A DNA stretch of 50,445 nucleotides from Verrucomicrobia bacterium Tous-C9LFEB (GCA_903970445.1 CAJCIP010000027.1:1-50445); one strand, 5' to 3'. Positions 1 to 9,121 are shown, counted from the first letter of the stretch. Notes: generated from the letters alone by a model not told the origin. Numbers and translations: made by a program.

Positions 1-1476
1 TTTCCGCGAACCAGCCACCAGCGTCCGAAAGCCGCGCCAACGCTCCCGCCACGTTCCACCATGCACCGCGCGCAGCATGCCTGCCAGCATCGGCGCATCG
101 GCATCGCTCGTAGGCTCCAGGTGCCGCATGTTTCCGCCACGCCGCACCAACACGGCCTTTACCGCCGTCATCTCCAGCAGGCCTTCTGCGCCCCGTGTAC
201 TTCCATAGCCACTCGCACCGCGGCCACCAAACGGCACACGCGGATCGGCTGTGGGTGCGATGAGGTCGTTGATCAGCACGGTGCCTGCACGCAATAATTT
301 TGCGAAGCCTCTTGCCTGCGGCTCTTCCTCGCGTCCACAGAAAATTGCTGCAGTCAGCGCATACGGACAAGCCGCATAGGCCTCGGGTAACTCGAGCACT
401 GATCTGAGTGCAATGAGCGAAAGCACAGGAGCGAACACGTCCGATCGAGTCACATCCATCTGCGGCGTCGCCTTATCGATCACGATAGGCGCCTGCGCCG
501 CCGCGTTGACGTTGCCACTTACTTCGGCCCCACTTGATCGCGCCTGTGCACACAAGTCCTGCAGTTGTTCCGCAGTTCTGTTGCTAATAGCCACCGGCTG
601 CATCTTTGCGAACTCACGAAGGAGTAGCGGCTTGAGTGCGTCGATCGTGGATTGCTTGGCGAACACGCGACGCGGCGACATGCACACCTGGCCGCCATTC
701 AGGCGCAAGCCGAATGCGATAGCTTTGGCAGTCTTTGCGAGATCGGCGCCCGGCATCACAATCACCGCGTCGGCTCCGGAAAGCTCGACGACCGCGGGCG
801 TTCCTGAATCCGCCAAAGTACGTAGTACCTCGCGTCCAGAAGACGCCGAACCTGTAAACACAACCTTATCCGGCCGCTTCGCCAGCGCTTCATGTGCAGC
901 TTCAACCGAATCGTCCGTAATGCGAAGAGCGCCCTCTGGAAGACCGGCAGCACGCAGGGCATCACCCATAAGACCGGCGACCGCCAGGCCATCTTTGCCC
1001 GGCTTCCAGGTGACCGAATTACCCGCGGCGAGCGCTTGTAGCACTTGTGCTCCCGGAAGAAACAGGGGGAAGTTTGCCGGGCCAATGATCAACACATGAC
1101 CGAGCGGCTCTCGGTAGATCTCAGCTTGCACACCGCCCAGCCAAATCGGTCGACCTGACCGGCCCAGCTTACGTGGCGCAAGAATCCTTGCTGCATTGCG
1201 CTCGAGGAATTTGCAGCCGTCCAGCAGCGGCATCAGCTCGCTGACAATCGTGTCGGCTTTGCTGCGCGGCAGATTCGGCGAGATTTCCGCAGCAAAAGCT
1301 TCAGCTTGGGCAGCCATGCGATGCCGCGCACCGCGCAGGATGAGCAGCCGTTGGCGAAGCGACACACTCGACCAACTCGCTTCGTTCAGTCGTTCAACGT
1401 CCGATGTTTGGTGAAAAGAGCAGATGCCGGCGCAGCTGGAAACCGCGCTACTCGCATCCTGCGCCGGGCTACTCAC
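1..1476 (-). CDS. Aldehyde dehydrogenase, C-terminus cut by window edge
   Basis: NAD(P)-dependent aldehyde dehydrogenase oxidising an aldehyde to the acid. The minus-strand frame is open from a GTG at 1476-1474 to base 1 (492 codons, no stop reached). Visible family marks are the IIGPANFPLF Asn motif (N about 135), WKPG lysine (about 158), the general-base Glu in VVELSG (about 231) and the nucleophile Cys in GGQVC (about 265). The GTG overlaps the TGA of the upstream desaturase-like gene by 4 nt (GTGA), so translation is probably coupled. In staphyloxanthin-type pathways an aldehyde dehydrogenase oxidises the terminal aldehyde made by CrtN/CrtP-like enzymes, so a carotenoid or other apolar aldehyde is a reasonable inferred substrate. 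The family is clear; the substrate is inferred from context only. Confidence 0.85.
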   Translation of the reverse strand, partial: MSSPAQDASSAVSSCAGICSFHQTSDVERLNEASWSSVSLRQRLLILRGARHRMAAQAEAFAAEISPNLPRSKADTIVSELMPLLDGCKFLERNAARILAPRKLGRSGRPIWLGGVQAEIYREPLGHVLIIGPANFPLFLPGAQVLQALAAGNSVTWKPGKDGLAVAGLMGDALRAAGLPEGALRITDDSVEAAHEALAKRPDKVVFTGSASSGREVLRTLADSGTPAVVELSGADAVIVMPGADLAKTAKAIAFGLRLNGGQVCMSPRRVFAKQSTIDALKPLLLREFAKMQPVAISNRTAEQLQDLCAQARSSGAEVSGNVNAAAQAPIVIDKATPQMDVTRSDVFAPVLSLIALRSVLELPEAYAACPYALTAAIFCGREEEPQARGFAKLLRAGTVLINDLIAPTADPRVPFGGRGASGYGSTRGAEGLLEMTAVKAVLVRRGGNMRHLEPTSDADAPMLAGMLRAVHGGTWRERWRGFRTLVAGSRK

Positions 1477-3035
1477 GAAGCGACCTGCATCAGATCGTCT
1501 TCATTGACCTGCGAAGCCGGAGCGTGATTCCACTGCGGTTCCAGGCCGAGGTCCTCGAGCAGCAAGCGCGAGCTGATTCGAGCTGACTCGAAAATTACCG
1601 GCAGGCCCGACCCAGGGTGTGTGCCGCCACCCACCAGGTACATGCGCCCTATATCTTCGAAGCGGTTATGCGGCCTGCGGTGCAGCATTTGGCCCAGCGA
1701 ATGCGCCATGGAGAACGTCGCGCCCTTGTGCAGCGCGAACTCCTGCTGCCAACCAGCAGGTGTAAGCGTGCGCTCTGTACGGATGCGACTACGAACATCC
1801 GTGATCCCGATGCGCTCGATCTGCTCCAACGCAAGTTCACGATAGCGCGGCGTCTCCGCTTTCCAATCCACACTCTTGCTTTCGTGCGTTACCGGGAGCA
1901 AGACGTAGAGTGTGGAGTGGTCTTTCGGCGCCAGCGTCGGATCTGTCACTGATGCATTCTGCACGTAGAAAGAAGGATCCGCCGAAAGCTGATGCAGGTC
2001 CTCAATGTCGTGGAGGTTCTGGCGATAGTTCTTCGACAAATAGATGGTGTGGTGTGAAACGTCATCGTACCGCCCCTCGATGCCGAGATACATCATGAAC
2101 GTTGAACACGAAAACCGCTTGCTCTCGATGTTCCGGTTCGTCCACTTTCGCCGGTGCTTTTGCGGGACCAGCTTGGTCATGGCCTCCGCAAAGTCTGCAT
2201 TGACGACTACGGAGTCCGCCTGGATGCGGCGCTTCGCTGTCCGCACACCGACCGCATTTCCGTTCTCGACGAGGACTTCTTCGACCGGCTCTTCGTACGC
2301 GATCTCCACGCCCATCTCCTGCGCGAGACGCGCCATCGCCGCTGTGACCGCGCCACATCCGCCGATCGGATGAAAGACTCCGTGCTCGTATTCGAGGAAG
2401 GAAAGGATAGAAAACAATGACGGACAGCGGAACGGACTCATGCCCAGATATTTTGATTGAAAACTGAAGCCAAGCCGGATGCGCTCATCCGTAAAGTGTG
2501 TGCGCAGGTCACCGTCCAGAGACAGCCAGGGCTTCAACAGAGGAAGCATCTTGAGCATGCCCGGCTTCATCAGATCGCGCCAGCTCTCGAAGGGCTGTTC
2601 AAGGAAAGGCTGGAAGTTCGCGAGCTTCGCGCGATTGCGAACGAGGAACTTCCGAAACTCACCCGCATCATGCGGCGAGAGTTTGGCGATCGCCTGCTCC
2701 ATGCGCTCGATGTCTGGTGTAGCCAGCAGCTCGCCGCCAGCGCCGAAGACCAACCTATACTGCGGATCGAGACGCTTCATCGGGACCTCAGCGTCAAGGT
2801 CGTATCCGGCCGCAGCGAAAATCTCTTTCAGCACGCGCGGATACAGAAAAAATGTGGGTCCAATGTCAAACTTGTATCCATCCTGCTGCAGCGTTGCTGT
2901 GCGGCCGCCGGGGCGGTTGTGCTTTTCGAGCACCGTGACCTTTACACCCGAGCGAGCCAGCATCATGGCGGCAGCGAGACCGCCCGGCCCCGCACCTGCA
3001 ATCACCACCTGTTTCGTCTTTCGGCTTTCCTTCAA
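1473..3035 (-). CDS. Phytoene desaturase/diapolycopene oxygenase-like FAD protein (CrtI/CrtN/CrtP family)
   Basis: FAD-dependent carotenoid desaturase or oxygenase of about 520 residues. The N-terminus carries the Rossmann dinucleotide motif GAGPGGLAAAMMLARSG (about residues 14-30) and the second FAD motif RPGGRTATL. The C-terminus has the family signature GGGTHPGSGLPVIFESA followed by a substrate-domain helix. The start is a TTG at 3035; an in-frame TGA lies just upstream, so no longer form is possible. It overlaps the aldehyde dehydrogenase gene by 4 nt. That pairing favours a terminal-methyl oxidising enzyme (CrtP/CrtNb-like) over a plain phytoene desaturase. No phytoene or squalene synthase is visible in the window, so the chain length (C30 or C40) cannot be told. 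Other members of the amine-oxidase/desaturase superfamily remain possible. Confidence 0.85.
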   Translation of the reverse strand: MKESRKTKQVVIAGAGPGGLAAAMMLARSGVKVTVLEKHNRPGGRTATLQQDGYKFDIGPTFFLYPRVLKEIFAAAGYDLDAEVPMKRLDPQYRLVFGAGGELLATPDIERMEQAIAKLSPHDAGEFRKFLVRNRAKLANFQPFLEQPFESWRDLMKPGMLKMLPLLKPWLSLDGDLRTHFTDERIRLGFSFQSKYLGMSPFRCPSLFSILSFLEYEHGVFHPIGGCGAVTAAMARLAQEMGVEIAYEEPVEEVLVENGNAVGVRTAKRRIQADSVVVNADFAEAMTKLVPQKHRRKWTNRNIESKRFSCSTFMMYLGIEGRYDDVSHHTIYLSKNYRQNLHDIEDLHQLSADPSFYVQNASVTDPTLAPKDHSTLYVLLPVTHESKSVDWKAETPRYRELALEQIERIGITDVRSRIRTERTLTPAGWQQEFALHKGATFSMAHSLGQMLHRRPHNRFEDIGRMYLVGGGTHPGSGLPVIFESARISSRLLLEDLGLEPQWNHAPASQVNEDDLMQVAS

Positions 3036-3194
3036 CTGCTGGCCCAGCTTTCGATTTTGTTGCGGGCCACGCGTTCAACCCGTGTGGCCACAGTGTAGCT
3101 TGCGAACCGAAGCCGAATTGCAATCAACTCAGCCGGCCAAACGGTTTTGTCAAGAATTGCTGCTGCGGCGATAGTCCGACGCAAACACGTTTTC

Positions 3195-3671
3195 TTACCC
3201 CAGCAGACCTCGTACGAGAACACGAACCTTCTCCGTCACGACACCATAAAGCACGTGCGACGCAGCTTCGCTCGAATGCTCCCGAAATGTCTGCTCCTCC
3301 GGTGGCGCGCTCAAGCCCATCGCGGGTAACGCACCTTCGTGAGTAAGACTCATCAGCGCTAAACCAAACGTCGCACCCTGCTTGCCGGTCGCCGCTGGAT
3401 AGAACTCGGCCAATGCCCCATAGGCCGCGCCGGCAACCGCGCCAAAGGCCCAATGTATAGACTCCGTCGCGAGCTGCTTGGTCTCCGCGTCGAGCGGGTG
3501 CCCGGCTAACTTCTCAGCAAGCACCTCAGGTGGCTCGGGTTCGCCGTGCGTGCGCGGCGGATACATCTTCTCGGCGGCTGATTTTGCTGCGGTAGCAACA
3601 ATGCCGGCGATCGCGCCTGCGAGCAGGCCCTTCAGTAGCGACTTTCGGAAATCTTTAACTTCGGTGTCCAC
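3195..3671 (-). CDS. DUF1440 / YagU-like membrane protein
   Basis: A 158-residue membrane protein resembling the DUF1440 (YagU) family. An N-terminal glycine/alanine-rich hydrophobic helix (LLKGLLAGAIAGIVATAA) is followed by a polar stretch with EPPEVLAEKLAG, then further hydrophobic segments (WAFGAVAGAAYGALAEF, GATFGLALMSLTHE) and a C-terminal helix. The start is a GTG at 3671-3669 with weak ribosome-binding sequence. It lies 135 nt downstream of the acidic protein gene and about 160 nt upstream of the desaturase-like gene on the same strand, so it may sit in one long transcription unit. E. coli YagU has been linked to acid resistance; no such role can be read here. Confidence 0.75.
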   Translation of the reverse strand: MDTEVKDFRKSLLKGLLAGAIAGIVATAAKSAAEKMYPPRTHGEPEPPEVLAEKLAGHPLDAETKQLATESIHWAFGAVAGAAYGALAEFYPAATGKQGATFGLALMSLTHEGALPAMGLSAPPEEQTFREHSSEAASHVLYGVVTEKVRVLVRGLLG

Positions 3672-3806
3672 GCAAGCTCAGATGCTCGCGTCGGGCTTTG
3701 AGGCTGCTCGATTTGGCCGCGACATCCATCAAGACCGCGCTGCTCCGGCACTCATCGCCTGCGAAGGCCTTTACCACGTACCGGCGGCGGGAATGTCGTC
3801 CCTGTT

Positions 3807-4478
3807 CTACATCGCATGTGCGGCTTCTGTAGTGCTCCCGCGCTCTACCGGAAGCCACTTACCATCTTCGTGACTGTTGGGATCAAAGTCTCTTTCACCG
3901 TCGTTCAGTCTTTCCTCAGCTTCGGCACGCTGTGCATCACCCGTTTTGCGATCGACACCATTCTTCACATCCTCGGCCTCATCTTCGTAGCCGAGCAGGC
4001 CGTCCGCAAGAAGGACGGACGAGGCTTTCACCTCGTCCGCATCATCCTCATCCTCGTCCTCGTCGTCATCTTCGTCCTCATCGTCGTCGAGATCGTCTTC
4101 ATCTTCTTCGCTTTCGTCGTCGAGGTCGTCCTCGTCATCATCCTCTTCGTCGTCGAGATCTTCGTCCTCGTCTACGTCGTCTTCATCATCATCTTCCGCA
4201 TCATCTGTGTCGCGGGCCGCCGGGGAGCTGCTCGCTGCGGAACGCTGCTCTTCGACGTTCTCGCTTGAAGCAGTGCCAGTTGGGTTCGACTCGACGAAAT
4301 TTGGGTCGTCTTCGAAAGTGGCCGTGGCATCATCACCAAGGATGCGGCGCAGGTCGTTCGCGCTGTCGGTTGCTGGAAAGTCTTTGCTGGCAGGCATCAG
4401 TTTCTCCTTTGCGGAGGCAGACGAAGCCGCCTCGCCCACAGTTGGATGCACGAAGTCTTCGGGCGTGGGCTTGCACAT
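3807..4478 (-). CDS. Highly acidic Asp/Glu-rich protein of unknown function
   Basis: About 223 residues from ATG 4478 (MCKPTPEDF). A TTG at 4526 would extend it by 16 residues into the end of the symporter gene and looks less likely. The centre (plus-strand 4020-4200) is an almost uninterrupted run of about 60 Asp and Glu residues with few others. The flanks are ordinary soluble sequence: SANDLRRILGDDATATF before, and a C-terminal DPNSHEDGKWLPVERGS segment. There is no signal peptide or membrane segment. Such polyacidic regions are expected to be disordered and could bind cations or basic proteins; I do not recognise a family. The reading frame is well kept on both sides of the repeat, which argues for a real gene. 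Confidence 0.7.
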   Translation of the reverse strand: MCKPTPEDFVHPTVGEAASSASAKEKLMPASKDFPATDSANDLRRILGDDATATFEDDPNFVESNPTGTASSENVEEQRSAASSSPAARDTDDAEDDDEDDVDEDEDLDDEEDDDEDDLDDESEEDEDDLDDDEDEDDDEDEDEDDADEVKASSVLLADGLLGYEDEAEDVKNGVDRKTGDAQRAEAEERLNDGERDFDPNSHEDGKWLPVERGSTTEAAHAM

Positions 4479-4515
4479 TGCCCGGTAGATTTCCACCGGA
4501 TGAATTGTCCGCGCC

Positions 4516-5952
4516 CTAACCTTCAAACGGCGCTAGCTGGCTCGTGGTCGGCGGCTTCGTGAACAGGCTGACGACGAACAAGCAGATCAGCGACGCCAGC
4601 AGCGCGGGCAGGATCGCGTCCCGTGCCGCAATGGCAGGGGGCATGTGTGGCGTCACAAAATCCCACCCGACGGTGACGGCGGTGCCGGCAGCAATGCTCG
4701 CCACCGCAGCCTTCGCGGTGGCTCGCTTCCAGAAGAAGGCAGCTAGAATCACGGGCGTCAGCGCCGCGGAATAGATCGTGTACGCGTAGAGCGACATCTT
4801 CAGCACGGATGTAATACGGAGCGCCTGAATCAGCGCCCAGCAACCCAGGGCCACAACCATAACGCGCGAGACGAGAAGAATCTTGCTGTTTGACGCTTCA
4901 GGACGCAGGTAGCGAACGAAGATGTCGTTGACGAGGTTGGTGGCGGGTGAGAAAAGATAGTTGTTCGCTGTCGACACGACTTTGGCGAAAATGGCGCCGA
5001 CAAGCAGCGCTCCGAGCAGCGTTACCAGCGGGGTGCTCGTAAAGGCGTGTATGGCTGAGTAAGCAAGTATCTCCCGCGGCCGGGCAGCCACTTCACCGGT
5101 ACGAAAGATCGCCGAGCCCACCACCGCGATGGCAACGATCACGGTCTCCAGAATCACTGTGCCGATGATCCAGCCAACCGTGGCCCGCGTCGCGTCCTTC
5201 TCGCTCTTCGCCGAGAAGAACTTCTGGTACATACTCTGGTTGCCGAGCATCAGCAGGCATGTCGGCAGAAACAGCTCAAGCGCCTGAACGAAGCTGAGGT
5301 CGCCAAGCGCCTGGAAGTGCGTGGCAGGTAGCGTAGCCTTCACATTCGACCATCCGCCAGCCGTGTGAATCAGCACGGGCAGCGCCGCGATCATCGTTCC
5401 CGTCGCGAGCATGCCGATCACCACATCCATGTACGCTACAGAACCCATACCCGCGATCGCGGTAAACACAATCACAAACGCGGCAAGAATGTACGCGCCG
5501 TGCACCGCGGTTACTTGCGGAAAAATGAGATGAAGAATATCGCCGCCGCCGATGAACTGATAGCTCGTAATCGCGGTGTAGGTAAACAGCACGGCAATCA
5601 CGCCCAGCACGCGCGCCGTCTGGTTGTAGCGCGACTCCAGCAGGTCCGGAATGGTGAACTGCGCAAACTTCCGCGCGCGCGGCGCAATGAAGTAAATGAG
5701 GGCGAGGCCCGCCCAGCCGCCGCCTCCCTGCCAGAGCGCGGCGAAGCCATGCTTGTACGCATTCTCCGCTCCGCCCAGCAGCGAACCCGACCCGATCCAA
5801 CTGGAGAGCAGCGTAAACACCAGCACAAATGCCGGCAGCGACCGCCCCGCCACCAGGTAGTCGGCCTTCGTCTTCACCTTGCCGAGCCGCGCCAGCGACA
5901 CGCCAAGCAACGTCACGACGATAGTGCCTAGAACAATCGCGTACAGGTTCAT
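4516..5952 (-). CDS. Sodium:solute symporter family protein (SSS)
   Basis: A 478-residue integral membrane transporter of the sodium:solute symporter (SLC5/PutP-like) family. Visible signatures include the N-terminal helix MNLYAIVLGTIVVTLLGVSL, the family loop DYLVAGRSLPAF after helix 1, the broken-helix region LLSSWIGSGSLLGGAENAYKHG, and YLFSPATNLVNDIF near helix 8. Hydrophobic segments run through the whole length. The length is normal for the family. The substrate cannot be told from sequence (amino acid, sugar, vitamin or carboxylate). Its 3' end abuts the acidic protein gene on the same strand, suggesting cotranscription. Confidence 0.9.
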   Translation of the reverse strand: MNLYAIVLGTIVVTLLGVSLARLGKVKTKADYLVAGRSLPAFVLVFTLLSSWIGSGSLLGGAENAYKHGFAALWQGGGGWAGLALIYFIAPRARKFAQFTIPDLLESRYNQTARVLGVIAVLFTYTAITSYQFIGGGDILHLIFPQVTAVHGAYILAAFVIVFTAIAGMGSVAYMDVVIGMLATGTMIAALPVLIHTAGGWSNVKATLPATHFQALGDLSFVQALELFLPTCLLMLGNQSMYQKFFSAKSEKDATRATVGWIIGTVILETVIVAIAVVGSAIFRTGEVAARPREILAYSAIHAFTSTPLVTLLGALLVGAIFAKVVSTANNYLFSPATNLVNDIFVRYLRPEASNSKILLVSRVMVVALGCWALIQALRITSVLKMSLYAYTIYSAALTPVILAAFFWKRATAKAAVASIAAGTAVTVGWDFVTPHMPPAIAARDAILPALLASLICLFVVSLFTKPPTTSQLAPFEG

Positions 5953-6119
5953 GTGTGTCCGTCATTTTACGGGAGAGCGACGTGCAGCGAGTGACCTGCG
6001 GCTGCCATGGCGAGTCCCTTGCCTGATGCTGGAAGCCACAAACACGTCACCCCGGTAGCTGGTGTTCGTCCCCTGGCGGATAGAGGAATGCTGAACCGCC
6101 CCGCCGCTGGAAAGGGACG

Positions 6120-7637
6120 CTAGAAAGGATCGCTCGGCAGGAATAGGCTGAATACCGTGCCGCTTCTGTTGGCTTCGGTGGAAGACCTTACCTGCAGACT
6201 TCCCCCGTGTTTGTCCACGATGCCTTTGGAAATCCAAAGGCCCAGCCCCGTGCCATTGATGCCCTTTGTTGTGTAGAACGCCTCAAAGATTCGCGACGCG
6301 ACGCGGGCGTCCATACCGTGTCCGGTGTCGGCGATGGTGATCCGCACGCCGCTGAGCCCCGTCTTCCAGGACTTCGAAGCCTTCGATCGTATGACAAGGC
6401 GGCCGCCGAGTTTCATAGACTCGATGGCGTTTCCTATGAGGTTATTCAGAACTTGCCGGATTTCCCCTTCAGAGCAGGTGATTGGGGCAGCGGGCTTATG
6501 CTGGAGCACAAGCTTGATGTTGGCATTGGTGAGCCTTCCGGAATAGAGTCCAAGCGTTGGTTGCAGAAGCTGCTCAGCCGAGATAGCGCGAGGCTTCGTC
6601 GATTGCCGGTGAAACTGAAGTGTGTTGCTCACGATTTGCGACACACGCGCAAGCTCGCCATCAGCCGTTTCAAGAAAACCTTTCACATCACTGGGAAGGC
6701 GATCATTTTGCCTGGCGAGATAAAGCAGGTTTGTCACCGCTTCCAGCGGATTGTTGATCTCGTGAGAGATGGACGCTGCCAGGCGGCCTACAGCGGCAAG
6801 CTTCTCGTTCTGAATCAGGGCTATCTCTGAGCGCTTCTGCTGGTCGATGTCAGACAGCGAGATCACTCCTCCAGTCACTTCGCCGCTTTCATTGACAACG
6901 GGAGACGCCGCCATGCTGACCCACGCTTTCGTGCCGTCTCCTCGTTCATAGAGGTACTCTTCCGGCGGCACCGATCGGCCTGTCTTGATCGAGCGAGCTA
7001 GTGGGAATTCATGCTCTGCGACGCTTCGGCCGTCCGTATGGAGAGCCGGCCGTTGCGCATGGCTTTCCAGGTCTGGTGTAGAAACGAGCGGGTGCCTGAC
7101 GATCGACTCCAGCCGGCGATTCGCTCGGACGATTTGCCCGGAGGGCTTTGCAAAAACGACTCCGACGGGCAGGCTGTCGAGCATGGCCTGCAAAAGTTCT
7201 CGCTCCTCTTTCAACTCCGCAACAACATCGCGAATCTCATACTGCCGCGCACGCGCCCGAAGGGCGGCTTGAACACTGCTGACAAGCGTCGCCGTCCGGA
7301 TAGGACGCTCCAGCAGCACAGGCGAACCCAGTGGAAGCCGTTCGGTCTGCTGTCGTGACGTTCGCAGTGTCTCGCGTCCGCTTCCAGTCAGGATAAGCAC
7401 CGGGAGATCAGACCAGGATGGCTGCTCGTGGAGGAACTTACCCAGGTCCTGTATTGCGGCTGGCGTTAGCGCTTCTTCAGCGATGAGCAGCGGGCCAAGG
7501 CTGTCAGCTTGCGATTGCACGACGGACTCAAGGGTGACCCCGGTAGCTGCAAGCCCGCTTTGCCGCAGGACTGTCGTAATAAGCTCGGCGTCCCGCCCGA
7601 AAGGCGCGATCACGTGGACGGACAAGCTCACTTTCAA
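6120..7637 (-). CDS. Sensor histidine kinase with degenerate receiver-like N-terminus and PAS domain
   Basis: A 505-residue soluble histidine kinase. Residues 1-125 look like a receiver fold, but the phospho-acceptor Asp position reads LLIAEEAL and the usual Lys position reads LLERPI, so it is probably a pseudo-receiver. A PAS domain follows (about 150-265, ending SLSDIDQQKRSE). The HisKA H-box is ASISHEINNPLE (His about 292). The ATPase domain shows the N-box (LRQVLNNLIGNAIESM), G1 (IADTGHGM) and G2 (GTGLGLWISKG). No transmembrane segment is seen, so it is cytosolic. Its ATG overlaps the stop of the KaiC-like gene (ATGA), strongly suggesting that the two act together. No DNA-binding response regulator is adjacent. 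Confidence 0.9.
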   Translation of the reverse strand: MKVSLSVHVIAPFGRDAELITTVLRQSGLAATGVTLESVVQSQADSLGPLLIAEEALTPAAIQDLGKFLHEQPSWSDLPVLILTGSGRETLRTSRQQTERLPLGSPVLLERPIRTATLVSSVQAALRARARQYEIRDVVAELKEERELLQAMLDSLPVGVVFAKPSGQIVRANRRLESIVRHPLVSTPDLESHAQRPALHTDGRSVAEHEFPLARSIKTGRSVPPEEYLYERGDGTKAWVSMAASPVVNESGEVTGGVISLSDIDQQKRSEIALIQNEKLAAVGRLAASISHEINNPLEAVTNLLYLARQNDRLPSDVKGFLETADGELARVSQIVSNTLQFHRQSTKPRAISAEQLLQPTLGLYSGRLTNANIKLVLQHKPAAPITCSEGEIRQVLNNLIGNAIESMKLGGRLVIRSKASKSWKTGLSGVRITIADTGHGMDARVASRIFEAFYTTKGINGTGLGLWISKGIVDKHGGSLQVRSSTEANRSGTVFSLFLPSDPF

Positions 7638-9121
7638 CCCTCGTTCTTCGGTGCTTGTGGGGTGGACTCGATATCCGGAACGCCGGTAAGAATTCCCTTG
7701 AAGTTTGTTAGAGGCTCGCCGACGGAAATGCCATCTTCCCCCAGGTAAAACTCCCGCAGCGTACGTTCATGGCGACCCACCCTTTGCTTGAGCACGGACA
7801 CGACCTGCCGAATCTCTCCTCTTGCTTCAAAATAACGAAGCAGCAAAACCGTGTCGGCAAGGTAGCTGACATCTATCTCCGCGTGCATACTACCTACCAG
7901 ACCATGCTGCGTGAGGATCAGGAAAGTGATGACGCCTTTCTGATTGAGGAACGCAATCAACTCGTGCAGCTGAAGGATCAGATCCTTCTCGCCGGGCATC
8001 GCATTCAGGAATCCATTGAGGCTGTCGATGACAACGACGCGCGTATCTCTCTCCTCGACGTCTTTGCGAATCTGCCAAATAAATTCACCTGGCGAAAGTT
8101 CCGCGGGATCGATCTGCGACATCGCGAGCGTGCCCTTCTCCATCTCTTCACGAACGCGTATCCCGAGCGCTTCAGCTCGTTCAACGGCCGTGCGCAGAAC
8201 TTCATCAAACGAATAAACAATTGCCCGGTCGCCGCGCTTGGCCGCCGCATGTGCGTATTGAATGGCAAGCGTTGACTTGCCTGCGCCGGTCGGGCCGATC
8301 AATAGCGTCGATGAGCCTCGATTGAGTCCCCCGCCAAACATTTCGTCGAGTCCGGAGATCCCGCTTTTCACCCGGTCATTTTCAAAACTGCTCTCGTGTT
8401 CGTTGGCAATGAGCCGTGGATAGATGCGGATGCCGCCTGTCTCGATGGTGTAATCGTGAGAACCTTCGCGGAACGAGCTTCCTCGCAGCTTGAGGATCTC
8501 GATCTGCCGCCGGTTTGTCCCATAGCTGCGCGCTACCTTGTCGAGCCGGAGGACACCGTGAGCGATGCTCTGTAATTGCATGTCGCTGCCTTCGGCCGAG
8601 CGATCGTCGAGCAGCAACACAGTAGTTTCGCGCCCCGCAAAGAATTGCTTCAGTGCAAGGAGCTGCCTGCGATAACGCATCGTGTCCGCTGCGAGAAGTC
8701 GAAGCTCTGATAGGGAGTCGATCACAAGCCGAACAGGCTTAACCTTCTCAATGAGGTCGGTGAGCTTCGTGATGGTGCTCGCCAGTTCCACTTCACTCGG
8801 GTGAAAGACAGAGTACTGCTGTTCGAGGCTGAGACTAGCCTCTTCCGGAACAAACTCCGCTATTTCGAGCTCTTCGTTCTTCCAGCCATGCGAGCGTGCA
8901 GAGGCTTCCAGCTCCCGCTTCGACTCAGACAGGGTGATGTAAAGCGCTTTTTCGCCGGCCAGGATTGCAGTTCGAATAAACTGTAGCGCGATTGTTGTCT
9001 TGCCTGTGCCCGGAGTCCCTTCCAGTAAGTACATCTGCCCGCCTGGCAAACCGCCGGAAAGAATGTCGTCCAATCCGGTAACGCCAGTATTGATTCGGCC
9101 CATGGGTGCGGTATCGTTCAT
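7634..9121 (-). CDS. KaiC-like dual RecA-domain ATPase
   Basis: A 495-residue protein with two tandem KaiC/RecA domains. CI has Walker A GTPGTGKT (about 35-42) and Walker B LVIDSL; CII has GPTGAGKST (about 276-284) and VVVIDSL. Compared from memory with cyanobacterial KaiC, the segment VSYLADTVLLLRYFEARGE aligns with the region holding the paired phosphorylation sites, with Ser kept at the first site and Tyr in place of Thr at the second. The CII catalytic acidic pair reads DE (YSFDE). It is translationally coupled to a histidine kinase and has no kaiA or kaiB neighbour. Such KaiC-like/kinase pairs occur in non-cyanobacterial genomes; clock function is unproven. No strong Shine-Dalgarno precedes the ATG. 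Confidence 0.9.
   Translation of the reverse strand: MNDTAPMGRINTGVTGLDDILSGGLPGGQMYLLEGTPGTGKTTIALQFIRTAILAGEKALYITLSESKRELEASARSHGWKNEELEIAEFVPEEASLSLEQQYSVFHPSEVELASTITKLTDLIEKVKPVRLVIDSLSELRLLAADTMRYRRQLLALKQFFAGRETTVLLLDDRSAEGSDMQLQSIAHGVLRLDKVARSYGTNRRQIEILKLRGSSFREGSHDYTIETGGIRIYPRLIANEHESSFENDRVKSGISGLDEMFGGGLNRGSSTLLIGPTGAGKSTLAIQYAHAAAKRGDRAIVYSFDEVLRTAVERAEALGIRVREEMEKGTLAMSQIDPAELSPGEFIWQIRKDVEERDTRVVVIDSLNGFLNAMPGEKDLILQLHELIAFLNQKGVITFLILTQHGLVGSMHAEIDVSYLADTVLLLRYFEARGEIRQVVSVLKQRVGRHERTLREFYLGEDGISVGEPLTNFKGILTGVPDIESTPQAPKNEG

Noticed and set aside
289-330. Suspected frameshift in the aldehyde dehydrogenase
   Set aside because: On re-reading the complement the frame is continuous (EEEPQARGFAKLLRAGTV); the first impression came from two missed bases.
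3655-3858. A 67-codon minus-strand frame between the acidic protein and the DUF1440 gene
   Set aside because: Overlaps both neighbours, Arg/Ser-rich with no signal or motif, and no clear ribosome-binding site.
4020-4200. The regular CTC/GTC-rich stretch as a CRISPR or satellite array
   Set aside because: It has no spacers or fixed repeat length and is explained by Asp/Glu codons of the acidic protein.
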